Under the pieces are notes generated by a model that saw only the letters and a list, made by a program, of their open reading frames with translations, did no database searches and had not been told where the DNA came from. Position numbers and translations under genes: made by a program. DNA of 64,000 nucleotides from Enterobacter sp. SA187. GTDB taxonomy: Bacteria > Pseudomonadota > Gammaproteobacteria > Enterobacterales > Enterobacteriaceae. Positions 1 through 8,248 of this stretch are shown here, piece after piece. The stretch is taken from positions 3,782,001 to 3,846,000 of the forward strand of contig NZ_CP019113.1 of NCBI RefSeq assembly GCF_001888805.2. Reading direction: 5' to 3'. Within the stretch, counting starts at the first letter, position 1, and each line of letters begins with the position of its first letter.

Positions 1-129
1 GGCATTGAGCGACAAATCATCCCCGAGCACGCCCGCCGTTTTTTTCGCCGCCAGTTTGCCCATCACCGAAATGTCATCCAGTAAGGTGGCAATATCGTCC
101 AGTAAGGTTAATAAACTACTTCCCGCCAA
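1..129 (-). CDS. yedI: YedI, DUF808 inner-membrane protein (N-terminal 43 codons only)
   Basis: The reverse strand reads a TTG-initiated N-terminus beginning MAGSSLLTLLDDIATLLDD and continuing to the window edge, which matches what I remember of E. coli YedI (DUF808). The TTG start is supported by an AGAAGGA ribosome-binding site about 8 nt upstream and by the homologue's length. YedI is a predicted multi-spanning inner-membrane protein of unknown function. It is divergent from yedA, the same arrangement as in E. coli. The rest of the gene lies outside the window. Confidence 0.85.
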   Translation of the reverse strand, partial: MAGSSLLTLLDDIATLLDDISVMGKLAAKKTAGVLGDDLSLNA

Positions 130-308
130 AATACATTCCTTCTCTTTTTTGTTGATATAACAATGAGTATGGAGCATAAACGCCCGGCGCGAAATGCCCG
201 GCGTAAAGTCAACAAAAAATTAACATTCCCCCGACGAGTAAATGACTCGCCAGCTAACTACTTTTGTCGTTTACTGTAAGCCTTCTTACTGTTCCGCCGT
301 GAGGGCGT

Positions 309-1220
309 ATGCGTTTCAGGCAGCTTTTACCGCTTATTGGTTCTCTTTTCGCGCTTTATATTATCTGGGGTTCCACCTACTTTGTTATTCGCGTCGGGGT
401 CGAAAGCTGGCCGCCGCTGATGATGGCGGGCGTCCGCTTTCTGACGGCGGGCGTGCTGCTGATGACCTTCCTGCTGATCCGCGGGCATCGACTGCCGCCG
501 CTGCGCCCGTTGCTCAACGCCGCGCTGATCGGCGTGTTACTTCTGGCGGTGGGCAATGGCATGGTCACGGTGGCCGAGCACCAGAACGTGCCGTCGGGGA
601 TCGCCGCGGTGGTGGTGGCGACGGTGCCGCTGTTCACGCTCTGCTTCAGCCATTTTTTTGGTATCCGGACCCGCAAACTGGAGTGGCTTGGCATTGCCAT
701 TGGCCTGTGCGGCATTGTGCTGCTAAACAGCGGCGGCAACCTGAGCGGGAATCCGCTGGGCGCGGTCATGATCCTGATCGGCTCCCTGAGCTGGGCATTC
801 GGCTCGGTTTATGGGTCGCGCATTGAACTGCCGGTCGGCATGATGGCGGGGGCGATTGAAATGCTGGCGGCGGGTGTTGTGCTGCTGGCGGCGTCTTTCT
901 GTAGCGGGGAGACGCTGACCGCTCTGCCGACGCTGTCAGGCTTTGTCGCGGTGGGTTATCTGGCCATTTTTGGCTCGATTATCGCCATCAGCGCCTATAT
1001 GTACCTTATCCGCAATACCACCCCGGCGGTGGCCACCAGCTACGCCTATGTGAATCCGGTGGTGGCGGTGCTGCTCGGCACCACTTTTGCCGGTGAAGTG
1101 CTGTCGCCGGTAGAGTGGCTGGCGCTGGGGATTATTATTCTTGCGGTGGTGCTGGTCACCCTCGGGAAATACCTGTTCCCTGCCCGGCCGGTGGTGGCCT
1201 CCTGTGAGATCAGGAAATAG
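309..1220 (+). CDS. yedA: YedA, EamA/DMT-family inner-membrane exporter
   Basis: This 303-residue protein is nearly colinear with E. coli YedA, starting MRFRQLLPLIGSLFALYIIWGS and sharing the WPPLMMAGVRFL and VAEHQNVPSGIAAVVVAT segments. It carries two EamA (drug/metabolite transporter) repeats with about ten hydrophobic segments and a short basic C-terminal tail. The family exports small metabolites or drugs; the substrate is not settled. The gene is divergent from yedI, and its last 11 bases overlap the 3' end of vsr, so the two genes converge tail to tail. An upstream overlapping frame from 242 is a shadow. Confidence 0.95.
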   Translation: MRFRQLLPLIGSLFALYIIWGSTYFVIRVGVESWPPLMMAGVRFLTAGVLLMTFLLIRGHRLPPLRPLLNAALIGVLLLAVGNGMVTVAEHQNVPSGIAAVVVATVPLFTLCFSHFFGIRTRKLEWLGIAIGLCGIVLLNSGGNLSGNPLGAVMILIGSLSWAFGSVYGSRIELPVGMMAGAIEMLAAGVVLLAASFCSGETLTALPTLSGFVAVGYLAIFGSIIAISAYMYLIRNTTPAVATSYAYVNPVVAVLLGTTFAGEVLSPVEWLALGIIILAVVLVTLGKYLFPARPVVASCEIRK

Positions 1221-1680
1221 TCTGTATTCCCTGCGTATCGATCTGCGCGGCCTCGCCGCCGCCGCAGATCCACTCCTCCAGCCGCACGCTTAACCTTTCA
1301 TCGCTCAGCTTCTGCCGCCCGCGCAGGGCGCACTCCCACACCACCAGTACCCGCCAGCCGTCCGCGCGCAGCTGCGTCAGATCGCGCCTGTCGCGCGCAA
1401 CGTTCTGGCCGATCTTCGCCAGCCAGAAATCGGTACGCGTCGCCGGGACTTTAAACAGATAACAGTTATGGTGATGCCAGAAACAGCCGTGGGTGAAGAC
1501 GACGCAGTGGTAATCATCAATCACAAAATCCGGGCGGCCAGGCAGCGTGGCGTCCTGCACGTGAAACGCCAGCCCGAGGTCGGTGAGTAATGCGGCCAGC
1601 CGCTGTTCAATGGCCGTGTCATGCGTGCCGATGGCACGCATATTTTTACTGCGCGTTGCTTTGTCATGCACATCCGCCAT
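1210..1680 (-). CDS. vsr: Vsr, very-short-patch repair endonuclease
   Basis: The 156-residue product has the Vsr family layout: a DKATRSKNMRAI N-terminal DNA-contact segment, LPGRPDFV with the catalytic Asp of the PD-(D/E)XK-like fold (near residue 51), FTHGCFWHHHNCYLFKVPATRTDFW with the zinc/metal His and Cys residues, and WRVLVVWECAL near the C-terminus. Vsr nicks 5' of the T in T:G mismatches that arise by deamination of Dcm-methylated cytosine. In E. coli vsr overlaps the end of dcm. Here no dcm lies upstream; about 520 bp of non-coding sequence and then a porin gene follow, so this copy looks separated from its usual partner. Confidence 0.95.
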   Translation of the reverse strand: MADVHDKATRSKNMRAIGTHDTAIEQRLAALLTDLGLAFHVQDATLPGRPDFVIDDYHCVVFTHGCFWHHHNCYLFKVPATRTDFWLAKIGQNVARDRRDLTQLRADGWRVLVVWECALRGRQKLSDERLSVRLEEWICGGGEAAQIDTQGIQTIS

Positions 1681-1794
1681 CGCCCTCTCCTTTATTGTCG
1701 GCTATAACGCCAGTGTAGCAGTCAGAGCGGCGCAACTCTTTAAAAGCAAATTGCCGTTGCGGGCCGGCTCCTGTTTATGTCATTATTTCGCCGT

Positions 1795-1884
1795 TATTAA
1801 CCTGCATGACTTTTTATATTCCTTCATTTCGTTATCATGCTAATGCCTTGATGTCGCCAGCCTGTTTGGGCTGGCTTTTTTTTT
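1795..1884 (+). ncRNA. Candidate small RNA ending in a strong intrinsic terminator (RseX-position)
   Basis: A plus-strand rho-independent terminator (stem GCCAGCC/GGCTGGC at 1856-1875 followed by nine T) stands in a region with no plus-strand gene for 630 bp upstream; vsr runs the other way. This implies an independent short transcript, tentatively 1795-1884, with the 5' end unknown. In E. coli the sRNA RseX, which represses ompA and ompC mRNAs, is encoded immediately upstream of the yedS porin locus, and the gene downstream here is a porin in the yedS position. Orthology is inferred from position plus the terminator, not from an alignment. Confidence 0.45.
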
Positions 1885-2200
1885 GCCCAAGGCGTTAATC
1901 ATACATTATATAAATACTAACTCACCAATCAATAAAATCCATGAATACCAGCAACATAAAATACGCTAATAATTAATAAAACCGCAATTACATAATTGGC
2001 GATTATGATTGCAACCCATTGATATTGATGCGATAAATACCAGGAAATTAAGAAACAAATTGCAATATATAATATGATTTACTTACACCTTTCCTTTAAA
2101 AAAATATGAACTTTATAGAATAGTATCGGGACTGTGATTTAACCTCAAATCACATATATTCATATAGATTATTATTCATATGATGCGAAGGGATTAAATA

Positions 2201-3364
2201 ATGAAAAGAAAAGTACTGGCAATTATTGTGCCCGCCCTGTTAATGGCTGGCGCGGCTAACGCAGCTGAAATTTATAACAAAGACGGTAATAAACTGGACC
2301 TGTACGGTAAAGTCGATGCCCGTCATACGTTCTCTGATAACCCGGGCGATGATGGCGATGAAACCATCATGGAGCTGGGCTTCAAAGGCGAAACCCAGAT
2401 CAACAGCGGCCTGAGCGGTTATGGCCAGGTGCTGCTGAAAACCATGGCAAGCGACACTGAAGGCAGCGACAACACCTTCGCTAAGCTGGCATTCGCCGGT
2501 CTGCGCGCCAGCGATTTTGGCTCCTTCGACTATGGCCGTAACTACGGCGTGGTGTACGACGTTGAAGCCTGGACCGATATGCTGCCGGTATTCGGTGGTG
2601 ATTCCTACACCTGGACCGACAACTTTATGGTTGGCCGTGCGAACGGCGTAGCCACCTACCGCAACACTGATTTCTTCGGTGCGGTTGAAGGCCTGAACTT
2701 TGCGCTGCAGTACCAGGGTAATAACGAAGGTAGTAACACGAACGAAGATCAGGAAGGCACTAAAAACGGTCATGACGACGTGCGCTTCCAGAACGGCGAC
2801 GGCTTTGGTCTGTCTTCATCCTATAACTTCCAGGGCGCGCTGGAAGGCCTGAGCCTGGGCGCGGCCTATGCGACTTCTGACCGTACTAACGAACAGGTTG
2901 CGGCGGGTGGAGTGAACGATCGTTACAGCAAAGCTGCTGGCGGCGATAAAGCAGACGCCTGGACCTTTGGCCTGAAGTACGATGCTTATAATGTATATCT
3001 GGCGATGATGTACGCTGAAACCCACAACATGACCCCTTACGGTGATGAGGGTATCGCAAACCACACGCAGAATTTTGAAGCGGTGGCCCAGTACCAGTTC
3101 GACTTCGGTCTGCGTCCGTCCCTGGCGTGGGTTTACTCCAAAGGTAACGACCTTGGCGGTAACAGCACCAAACACGGTACTGACTATGTCGACCAGGATC
3201 TGGTGAACTACATCGAAGTGGGCGCAACCTACTACTTCAACAAAAACATGTCCACCTATGTTGATTACAAAATCAACATGCTGGATGAAGATGACAGCTT
3301 CTACAAAGATAACGGCATCGCCACTGATGACGTAGTCGGCGTTGGTCTGACTTACCAGTTCTGA
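2201..3364 (+). CDS. OmpC/OmpF-type general porin (yedS position)
   Basis: This is a 387-residue trimeric outer-membrane porin with a 21-residue signal peptide (cleavage after AANA), the mature start AEIYNKDGNKLDLYGK, and the C-terminal VGLTYQF that ends in Phe as BAM recognition requires. The RBS GAAGGG lies 9 nt before the ATG. Its place next to vsr and upstream of tRNA-Ser matches yedS, a porin pseudogene in E. coli K-12, but here the frame is intact. The constriction loop L3 reads TDMLPVFGGD instead of the usual PEFGGD, so the conserved pore Glu (E117 of OmpF) is Val130 here. It is followed by its own terminator. Confidence 0.92.
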   Translation: MKRKVLAIIVPALLMAGAANAAEIYNKDGNKLDLYGKVDARHTFSDNPGDDGDETIMELGFKGETQINSGLSGYGQVLLKTMASDTEGSDNTFAKLAFAGLRASDFGSFDYGRNYGVVYDVEAWTDMLPVFGGDSYTWTDNFMVGRANGVATYRNTDFFGAVEGLNFALQYQGNNEGSNTNEDQEGTKNGHDDVRFQNGDGFGLSSSYNFQGALEGLSLGAAYATSDRTNEQVAAGGVNDRYSKAAGGDKADAWTFGLKYDAYNVYLAMMYAETHNMTPYGDEGIANHTQNFEAVAQYQFDFGLRPSLAWVYSKGNDLGGNSTKHGTDYVDQDLVNYIEVGATYYFNKNMSTYVDYKINMLDEDDSFYKDNGIATDDVVGVGLTYQF

Positions 3365-3380
3365 TAACCGCTTGTGCTAA

Positions 3381-3406
3381 AGCCCGCCCCTGTGCGGGCT
3401 TTTTTT
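3381..3406 (+). terminator. Rho-independent terminator of the porin gene
   Basis: A perfect 7-bp stem AGCCCGC/GCGGGCT with a 6-nt loop is followed by a T-run, 17 bp after the porin stop codon. Confidence 0.85.
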
Positions 3407-3538
3407 ATGGCCGCAATTTGAGAATAAAGCGGTAGCAAGATAGGTGCGGGGAGACTACTATCCGGGTTCAGCAGGAATAAAGGATTTTCTCAACGGGACG
3501 TCGGTCACTGAAACGAAACGGGATAAGTGATTGAATAA

Positions 3539-3628
3539 TGGCGGAGAGAGGGGGATTTGAACCCCCGGTAGAGTTGCCCCTACTCCAGTTTTCGAGACTG
3601 GTCCGTTCAGCCGCTCCGGCATCTCTCC
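3539..3628 (-). tRNA. serU: tRNA-Ser(CGA), serU-type
   Basis: The reverse strand folds as a 90-nt class II tRNA beginning GGAGAGATGCCGGAG, with anticodon CGA in CTCGAAAA, a long variable arm, the T-arm GGTTCAAATCC and an encoded CCA. The sequence agrees with E. coli serU except for a compensated A-T pair in the anticodon stem (CCAGTCTCGAAAACTGG). It sits between the porin and mtfA on the strand opposite mtfA, as in E. coli. Confidence 0.95.
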
Positions 3629-3721
3629 GTTCTGATGGTTGCCATCATGCCAGGTTCTTTGGCATTTTAACAGACCCTGTCCCTGCAATTGTGTTCAAGT
3701 GACGAGTTTGCGAGCAAAGCG

Positions 3722-4519
3722 ATGATTAAATGGCCCTGGAAAGCAAATGAAACGGCACGGACTCTGGCGCTCCCCTGGGAAAATGCGCTTGCCGTCCCGA
3801 TGTTATCGACTCTGACCCCGGAGGAACAAAACCGGCTGGTTCAGCTTGCCGATCGCTTTTTGCAGCAAAAACGCCTGGTCGCGCTGCAGGGGCTGGAGCT
3901 GGATGAGCTGAAAAGCTGTCGTATCGCCCTGCTCTTCTGCTTACCGGTGCTGGAACTGGGCATCGAATGGCTCGACGGTTTTCACGAAGTGCTGATCTAT
4001 CCTGCGCCTTTTGTGGTGGACGACGAATGGGAAGATGACATCGGGCTGGTGCACAGTCAGCGCATGGTGCAGTCAGGGCAGAGCTGGCAGCAGGGGCCGG
4101 TGATCTTAAACTGGCTCGACATTCAGGATTCGTTCGACACCTCCGGCTTTAACCTGATTATTCATGAAGTGGCGCATAAGCTGGATACGCGCAACGGCGA
4201 CCGCGCCAGCGGCGTGCCGCTGATCCCCCTGCGCGAAGTGGCTGGCTGGGAGCATGATCTGCACGCCGCCATGAACAACATTCAGGATGAGATCGACCTG
4301 GTGGGCGAAAGCGCGGCCAGCATTGATGCCTACGCAGCCACCGATCCCGCAGAATGTTTCGCCGTGCTGTCGGAGTATTTCTTCAGCGCGCCTGAGCTGT
4401 TCGCTCCGCGTTTCCCGGCGCTGTGGCAGCGTTTCTGCCAGTTTTACCGTCAGGATCCGCTGGCACGGCTGCGCGGCAATAGTACTGCTGTTAACGATGA
4501 ACCGCCTTATGTTCACTGA
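3722..4519 (+). CDS. mtfA: MtfA, Mlc titration factor / zinc peptidase
   Basis: This 265-residue protein matches E. coli MtfA (YeeI) throughout, including the zinc-peptidase helix HEVAHKLDTRNGDRASG (HExxH near residue 149) and the downstream glutamates in DPAECFAVLSEYFF. MtfA binds and inactivates the repressor Mlc, so derepressing ptsG in the glucose PTS, and has aminopeptidase activity. I chose the ATG at 3722 (MIKWPWK) because it matches the known N-terminus; an in-frame start at 3689 would add 11 unrelated residues. It stands alone, followed by tRNA-Asn. Confidence 0.95.
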   Translation: MIKWPWKANETARTLALPWENALAVPMLSTLTPEEQNRLVQLADRFLQQKRLVALQGLELDELKSCRIALLFCLPVLELGIEWLDGFHEVLIYPAPFVVDDEWEDDIGLVHSQRMVQSGQSWQQGPVILNWLDIQDSFDTSGFNLIIHEVAHKLDTRNGDRASGVPLIPLREVAGWEHDLHAAMNNIQDEIDLVGESAASIDAYAATDPAECFAVLSEYFFSAPELFAPRFPALWQRFCQFYRQDPLARLRGNSTAVNDEPPYVH

Positions 4520-4619
4520 AACAGCAATTTGAGCTAATATTCGCCAGTTGAATCAGCAAGTTAAATTTGCTGTTGACACAAATATCGGGGGCCAGTAGTA
4601 TTCGCCCCGTTCACACGAT

Positions 4620-4695
4620 TCCTCTGTAGTTCAGTCGGTAGAACGGCGGACTGTTAATCCGTATGTCACTGGTTCGAGTCCAGTCAGAGGAGCCA
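4620..4695 (+). tRNA. asnT: tRNA-Asn(GTT), copy 1 (asnT position)
   Basis: This 76-nt tRNA runs from TCCTCTGTAGTTCAGTCGG to the encoded GCCA, with anticodon GTT in CTGTTAATC. It is identical to the copies at 9498, 28812 and 30633. The upstream CGCCCCGTTCACACGAT block is shared with copies 2 and 3. This is the asnT position downstream of mtfA, a well-known island integration site (for example the Yersinia high-pathogenicity island), but no integrase or island follows. Confidence 0.95.
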
Positions 4696-4705
4696 AATTC
4701 GAGAG

Positions 4706-4736
4706 CCCCGCTCAGGGAAACCTGAGCGGGGTTTTT
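4706..4736 (+). terminator. Terminator after tRNA-Asn copy 1
   Basis: An 11-bp perfect stem (CCCCGCTCAGG with its complement) and a GAAA tetraloop are followed by five T, 11 bp after the tRNA. Confidence 0.9.
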
Positions 4737-4819
4737 GCATTTCCGCCGCAGCCAATTCCTTGTTTTTCATTTTCTTGCCGTCGCACGCAAAAAATTCACA
4801 AAATCTAACAATTCATATT

Positions 4820-4838
4820 GCTAATGATAACCATTATC
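4820..4838 (+). promoter_or_regulatory. Fur box upstream of iutA
   Basis: GCTAATGATAACCATTATC matches the 19-bp Fur consensus GATAATGATAATCATTATC at 17 of 19 positions. It lies about 120 bp before the iutA start, consistent with iron repression of the receptor. Confidence 0.8.
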
Positions 4839-4957
4839 GGCAAAATTCTTATTCTCAAAAAATAAATGTTCCCTTTCGTGCTGATTTTATTGATCTAATT
4901 CCGGCGTGATGCCGCCTGGCGTTCACGCGGATTATGTATAAAAACTAAGGAATGATA

Positions 4958-7153
4958 ATGAACACCTGCAAAAAGACGCTCTGGGCGCTTAACCCGCTAT
5001 TTCTGGCTATGATAACGCCCGCGCTGGCACAGCAAACCAGTGAACAGGATATGGTGGTATCCGCCAGTCGCACTCATCGCACCGTAGCCGAAATGGCGCA
5101 AACCACCTGGGTTATTGAAGGCGCAGAGCTTGAACAGCAGGTTAAAGGCGGCAAAGAGCTGAAAGACGCGCTGTCGCAGCTGATCCCTGGCATGGATGTC
5201 AGCAGCCAGGGCCGCACGAATTACGGCATGAATATGCGTGGCCGCGCAATTGTGGTACTGATTGACGGCGTGCGCCTGAACTCCTCGCGCACCGACAGCC
5301 GCCAGCTGGACGCCATCGATCCGTTCAACATCAAGCATATCGAAGTGATCTCCGGCTCCACCTCCCTTTACGGCGGCGGCAGTACTGGCGGGCTTATCAA
5401 TATCGTCACCAAAAAAGGCCAGCCGGACACGCAGGTGGAATTTGAAGCCGGCAGCAAAACCGGATTTAACAGCAGTAAAGATCATGATGAGCGGGTGGCA
5501 AGCGCCATCTCCGGCGGAAACGACAAAATTTCCGGGCGCATGGCTGTGGCTTACCAGAAGTTTGGCGGCTGGTATGACGGTAACGGCGATGCCACGCTGC
5601 TGGACAATACCCAGACCGGCTTGCAGTATTCCGATCGTCTGGATGTGACGGGCACCGGCACGCTGGCAATTGATGATACACAGCAATTGCAGGTCGTCAG
5701 CCAGTACTATAAAAGCCAGGGCGATGAAGACTACGGCCTGTTCCTCGGGGAGAATTTCTCGGCGGTAACGGGTAACGGTAAAGCTTATGCCAGTAAAGGT
5801 CTGAATTCGGACCGTATTCCGGGTACCGAACGCCACCTGATCAGCATGCAGTACTCGAATACGGATTTCCTCGGCCAGGAGCTGGTGGGCCAGGTTTATT
5901 ATCGCGATGAATCCCTGACCTTTTATCCGTTCCCGACTGTCGCAGGCGGCGCGGTGACCAGCCTCTCCTCCTCGCAGCAGGATACCGATCAGTACGGCGC
6001 AAAACTGACGCTGAACAGCAAACCGCTGGACGGCCTGCAGCTGACTTATGGGCTCGATGCCGATCACGAGCGCTTTACCTCCAACCAGATGTTCTTCGAT
6101 CTGGCTAAATCCAGCGCCTCCGGCGGTCTGAATAACCAGAGCATCTATACCACCGGGCGCTATCCGGGCTATGAGATCACCAACCTAGCCGCCTTCCTGC
6201 AATCCAGCTACGACGTCAACGATCTGGTTACCCTGAGCGGCGGCGTGCGTTACCAGAAAACGCGTAATGCCATTGATGATTTCATCGGTTACACGCAGCA
6301 GCAGGCGATTGCCAAAGGCACGGCCCGCTCGGCTGACGACATCCCTGGCGGCACCACCGACTATGACAACTTCCTGTATAACGCCGGGATCCTGTTGCAT
6401 CTGACCGAACGCCAGCAGGCGTGGGTGAACTTCTCCCAGGGCGTGGAATTACCGGATCCAGGGAAATACTACGGCAACGGCACCTACCGCCTGGTCAACG
6501 GCCACTATCGTCTGCTGAACAGCGTCAACGTCGGACAATCGAAACTCCAGGGGATCAAAGTGGATTCCTACGAGCTGGGCTGGCGCTATACCGGCGATGC
6601 CCTGCGCACCCAGTTGGCCGCCTATTATTCCCTGTCGGATAAATCCATCTCCATTAACCGCAGCGACATGACCATTAACGTCGATGACGATAAGCGCCGT
6701 ATTTACGGTGTGGAAGGGGCGGTGGATTACTTTATTCCGGAAACGGACTGGAGCACCGGCGTGAACTTTAACGTGCTGAAATCCGAAACCCGCGTTGACG
6801 GCAAATGGGATAAGTGGGATGTGAGTTACGCCAGCCCGTCAAAAGCCACTGCTTATGTCGGCTGGGCGCCGGATCCCTGGAGCCTGCGTGTACAGACTAC
6901 GCAGTCCTTTGATGTTAGCGATGCAAATGGCAATAAAATCGACGGCTACAACACCGTTGATCTGATCGGCGGCTATGCCTTACCGGTGGGGAACCTGGCG
7001 TTCAGCATTGAGAACCTGCTTGATAAGGATTACACCACCGTCTGGGGCCAGCGCGCGCAGATGCTCTACAGCCCGACTTATGGCGCATCCTCCCTCTATG
7101 AATACAAAGGTCGTGGACGCACCTTTGGTGTGAATTATTCCGTCCAGTTTTAA
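4958..7153 (+). CDS. iutA: IutA-type TonB-dependent ferric aerobactin receptor (orphan)
   Basis: The protein follows E. coli IutA along its whole length: signal peptide ending PALAQQ, a TonB box near MVVSAS, plug-domain segments VAEMAQTTWVIEGAELEQQ and GGGSTGGLINIVTKKGQP, and the C-terminal barrel ending in Phe (VNYSVQF). It imports ferric aerobactin or related hydroxamate siderophores through the outer membrane using TonB. I prefer the ATG at 4958 to the one at 4952 because the RBS CTAAGG is 7 nt from the former and only 1 nt from the latter. No aerobactin biosynthesis genes (iucABCD) adjoin it, so uptake of siderophores made by others is likely. Confidence 0.9.
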   Translation: MNTCKKTLWALNPLFLAMITPALAQQTSEQDMVVSASRTHRTVAEMAQTTWVIEGAELEQQVKGGKELKDALSQLIPGMDVSSQGRTNYGMNMRGRAIVVLIDGVRLNSSRTDSRQLDAIDPFNIKHIEVISGSTSLYGGGSTGGLINIVTKKGQPDTQVEFEAGSKTGFNSSKDHDERVASAISGGNDKISGRMAVAYQKFGGWYDGNGDATLLDNTQTGLQYSDRLDVTGTGTLAIDDTQQLQVVSQYYKSQGDEDYGLFLGENFSAVTGNGKAYASKGLNSDRIPGTERHLISMQYSNTDFLGQELVGQVYYRDESLTFYPFPTVAGGAVTSLSSSQQDTDQYGAKLTLNSKPLDGLQLTYGLDADHERFTSNQMFFDLAKSSASGGLNNQSIYTTGRYPGYEITNLAAFLQSSYDVNDLVTLSGGVRYQKTRNAIDDFIGYTQQQAIAKGTARSADDIPGGTTDYDNFLYNAGILLHLTERQQAWVNFSQGVELPDPGKYYGNGTYRLVNGHYRLLNSVNVGQSKLQGIKVDSYELGWRYTGDALRTQLAAYYSLSDKSISINRSDMTINVDDDKRRIYGVEGAVDYFIPETDWSTGVNFNVLKSETRVDGKWDKWDVSYASPSKATAYVGWAPDPWSLRVQTTQSFDVSDANGNKIDGYNTVDLIGGYALPVGNLAFSIENLLDKDYTTVWGQRAQMLYSPTYGASSLYEYKGRGRTFGVNYSVQF

Positions 7154-7165
7154 GTCCTGAACCCG

Positions 7166-7187
7166 CTGCCCGGCTTCTGCCGGGCAG
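7166..7187. terminator. Hairpin between convergent iutA and cbl
   Basis: A 9-bp perfect stem CTGCCCGGC/GCCGGGCAG with a TTCT loop lies between the two stop codons. It lacks a T-run on either strand, so terminator function is plausible but not certain. Confidence 0.5.
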
Positions 7188-7198
7188 ATCACCCTTCG

Positions 7199-8149
7199 CT
7201 AAATCTGATAATCAATCGCCACGTCGTCCGGCTCCATCGCCTGACGTTTGATCTCATCCAGCGACAGCCCGGCATTACACAGTTCGATAAAGCGCCAGAC
7301 ATAGTTGCGCTGCAGCTGGCCGCGCTTCAGCCCCAGCCAGACCGTATTGGCGTCAAACAGATGACGGGTATCCAGACGCACCAGGCCGCCGGATTCGAGA
7401 CCGTCGCCGGACTGCTCCGCCACCAGGCCAATGCCCAGCCCCAGCTCCACATAGGTGCGGATCACATCGGAGTCCTGCGCACTCAGCACAATATCCGGCG
7501 CCAGCCCTTTGCGCATAAAGGCTTCGTCGATACGCGAACGTCCGGTGATCCCCTGACGATAGGTGATAATCGGCCAGCGGGCGATCTCCTCCAGCGTTAA
7601 CGGATTGACGGTATTTAACGGATGATCCACCGGCAGCAGCAGATTGTGATGCCAGCGGAACCAGGGGAAGGCCACCAGCGCCGGATCGTTGCTCAGCCGC
7701 TCACTGGCGATACCGATATCCGCCCCGCCATTGTGCAGCAGAGTTTCAATTTCCTGCGGCGTACCCTGGATCAGTTCCAGACGCACTTCCGGAAACAGGG
7801 CGCGGAAAGATTTGATCACCGGCGGCAGGCTGTAACGCGCCTGGGTGTGAGTGGTGGCGATGGTCAGCACGCCGGTGGCATCGTTGGTGAAGAGATCCGC
7901 CAGCCGCCGCACATTGCTGGCCTCGTTAAGAATGCGCTCGGCAATGACCAGCAGTGCCTTACCCGGCTCGGTCATGCCCAGCAATCGCTTGCCGCGCCGG
8001 ATGAAAATCTCAATCCCTAACTCTTCTTCCAGTTCGCGGATATGACGGCTGACGCCCGACTGCGAGGTGTAAAGCATATTGGCGACTTCGGTGAGATTGA
8101 AATCCCGCCGCGCCGCTTCACGGATTATTTTAAGTTGCTGGAAATTCAC
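7199..8149 (-). CDS. cbl: Cbl, LysR-type activator of sulfur-starvation genes
   Basis: This 316-residue LysR regulator aligns closely with E. coli Cbl (NFQQLKIIREAARRDFNLTEVANMLYTSQSGVSRHIRELEEELG at the N-terminal helix-turn-helix, and IDYQI at the C-terminus). Cbl activates tau and ssu genes for organosulfonate use and responds to adenosine phosphosulfate. The GTG at 8149 is chosen because it gives the exact family N-terminus and follows a GAGAAGG motif; an upstream ATG at 8209 would translate through a large hairpin. It lies downstream of nac on the same strand, 99 bp apart, as in E. coli. Confidence 0.93.
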   Translation of the reverse strand: MNFQQLKIIREAARRDFNLTEVANMLYTSQSGVSRHIRELEEELGIEIFIRRGKRLLGMTEPGKALLVIAERILNEASNVRRLADLFTNDATGVLTIATTHTQARYSLPPVIKSFRALFPEVRLELIQGTPQEIETLLHNGGADIGIASERLSNDPALVAFPWFRWHHNLLLPVDHPLNTVNPLTLEEIARWPIITYRQGITGRSRIDEAFMRKGLAPDIVLSAQDSDVIRTYVELGLGIGLVAEQSGDGLESGGLVRLDTRHLFDANTVWLGLKRGQLQRNYVWRFIELCNAGLSLDEIKRQAMEPDDVAIDYQI

Positions 8150-8158
8150 CCTTCTCTC

Positions 8159-8201
8159 CCGGCCTTCAGACATAACGCTATTGTTAGAGTCTGAAGGCCG
8201 G
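8159..8201 (-). promoter_or_regulatory. 43-nt hairpin in the cbl leader
   Basis: A perfect 13-bp inverted repeat (arms 8159-8171 and 8189-8201, CCGGCCTTCAGAC on the minus strand) encloses a smaller TAAC/GTTA stem. It ends about 10 nt before the cbl GTG, next to its ribosome-binding site. There is no T-run, so it is not a simple terminator of nac; translational control or transcript protection is possible. Confidence 0.6.
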
Positions 8202-8248
8202 GGTAACAAATAATAAAAACCTGCATCTTATGTCGAAAAGGAATAACC

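Noticed and set aside
4997..6067. A 356-residue minus-strand open frame inside iutA
   Set aside because: It is antisense to iutA with no homologue recognised and no RBS.
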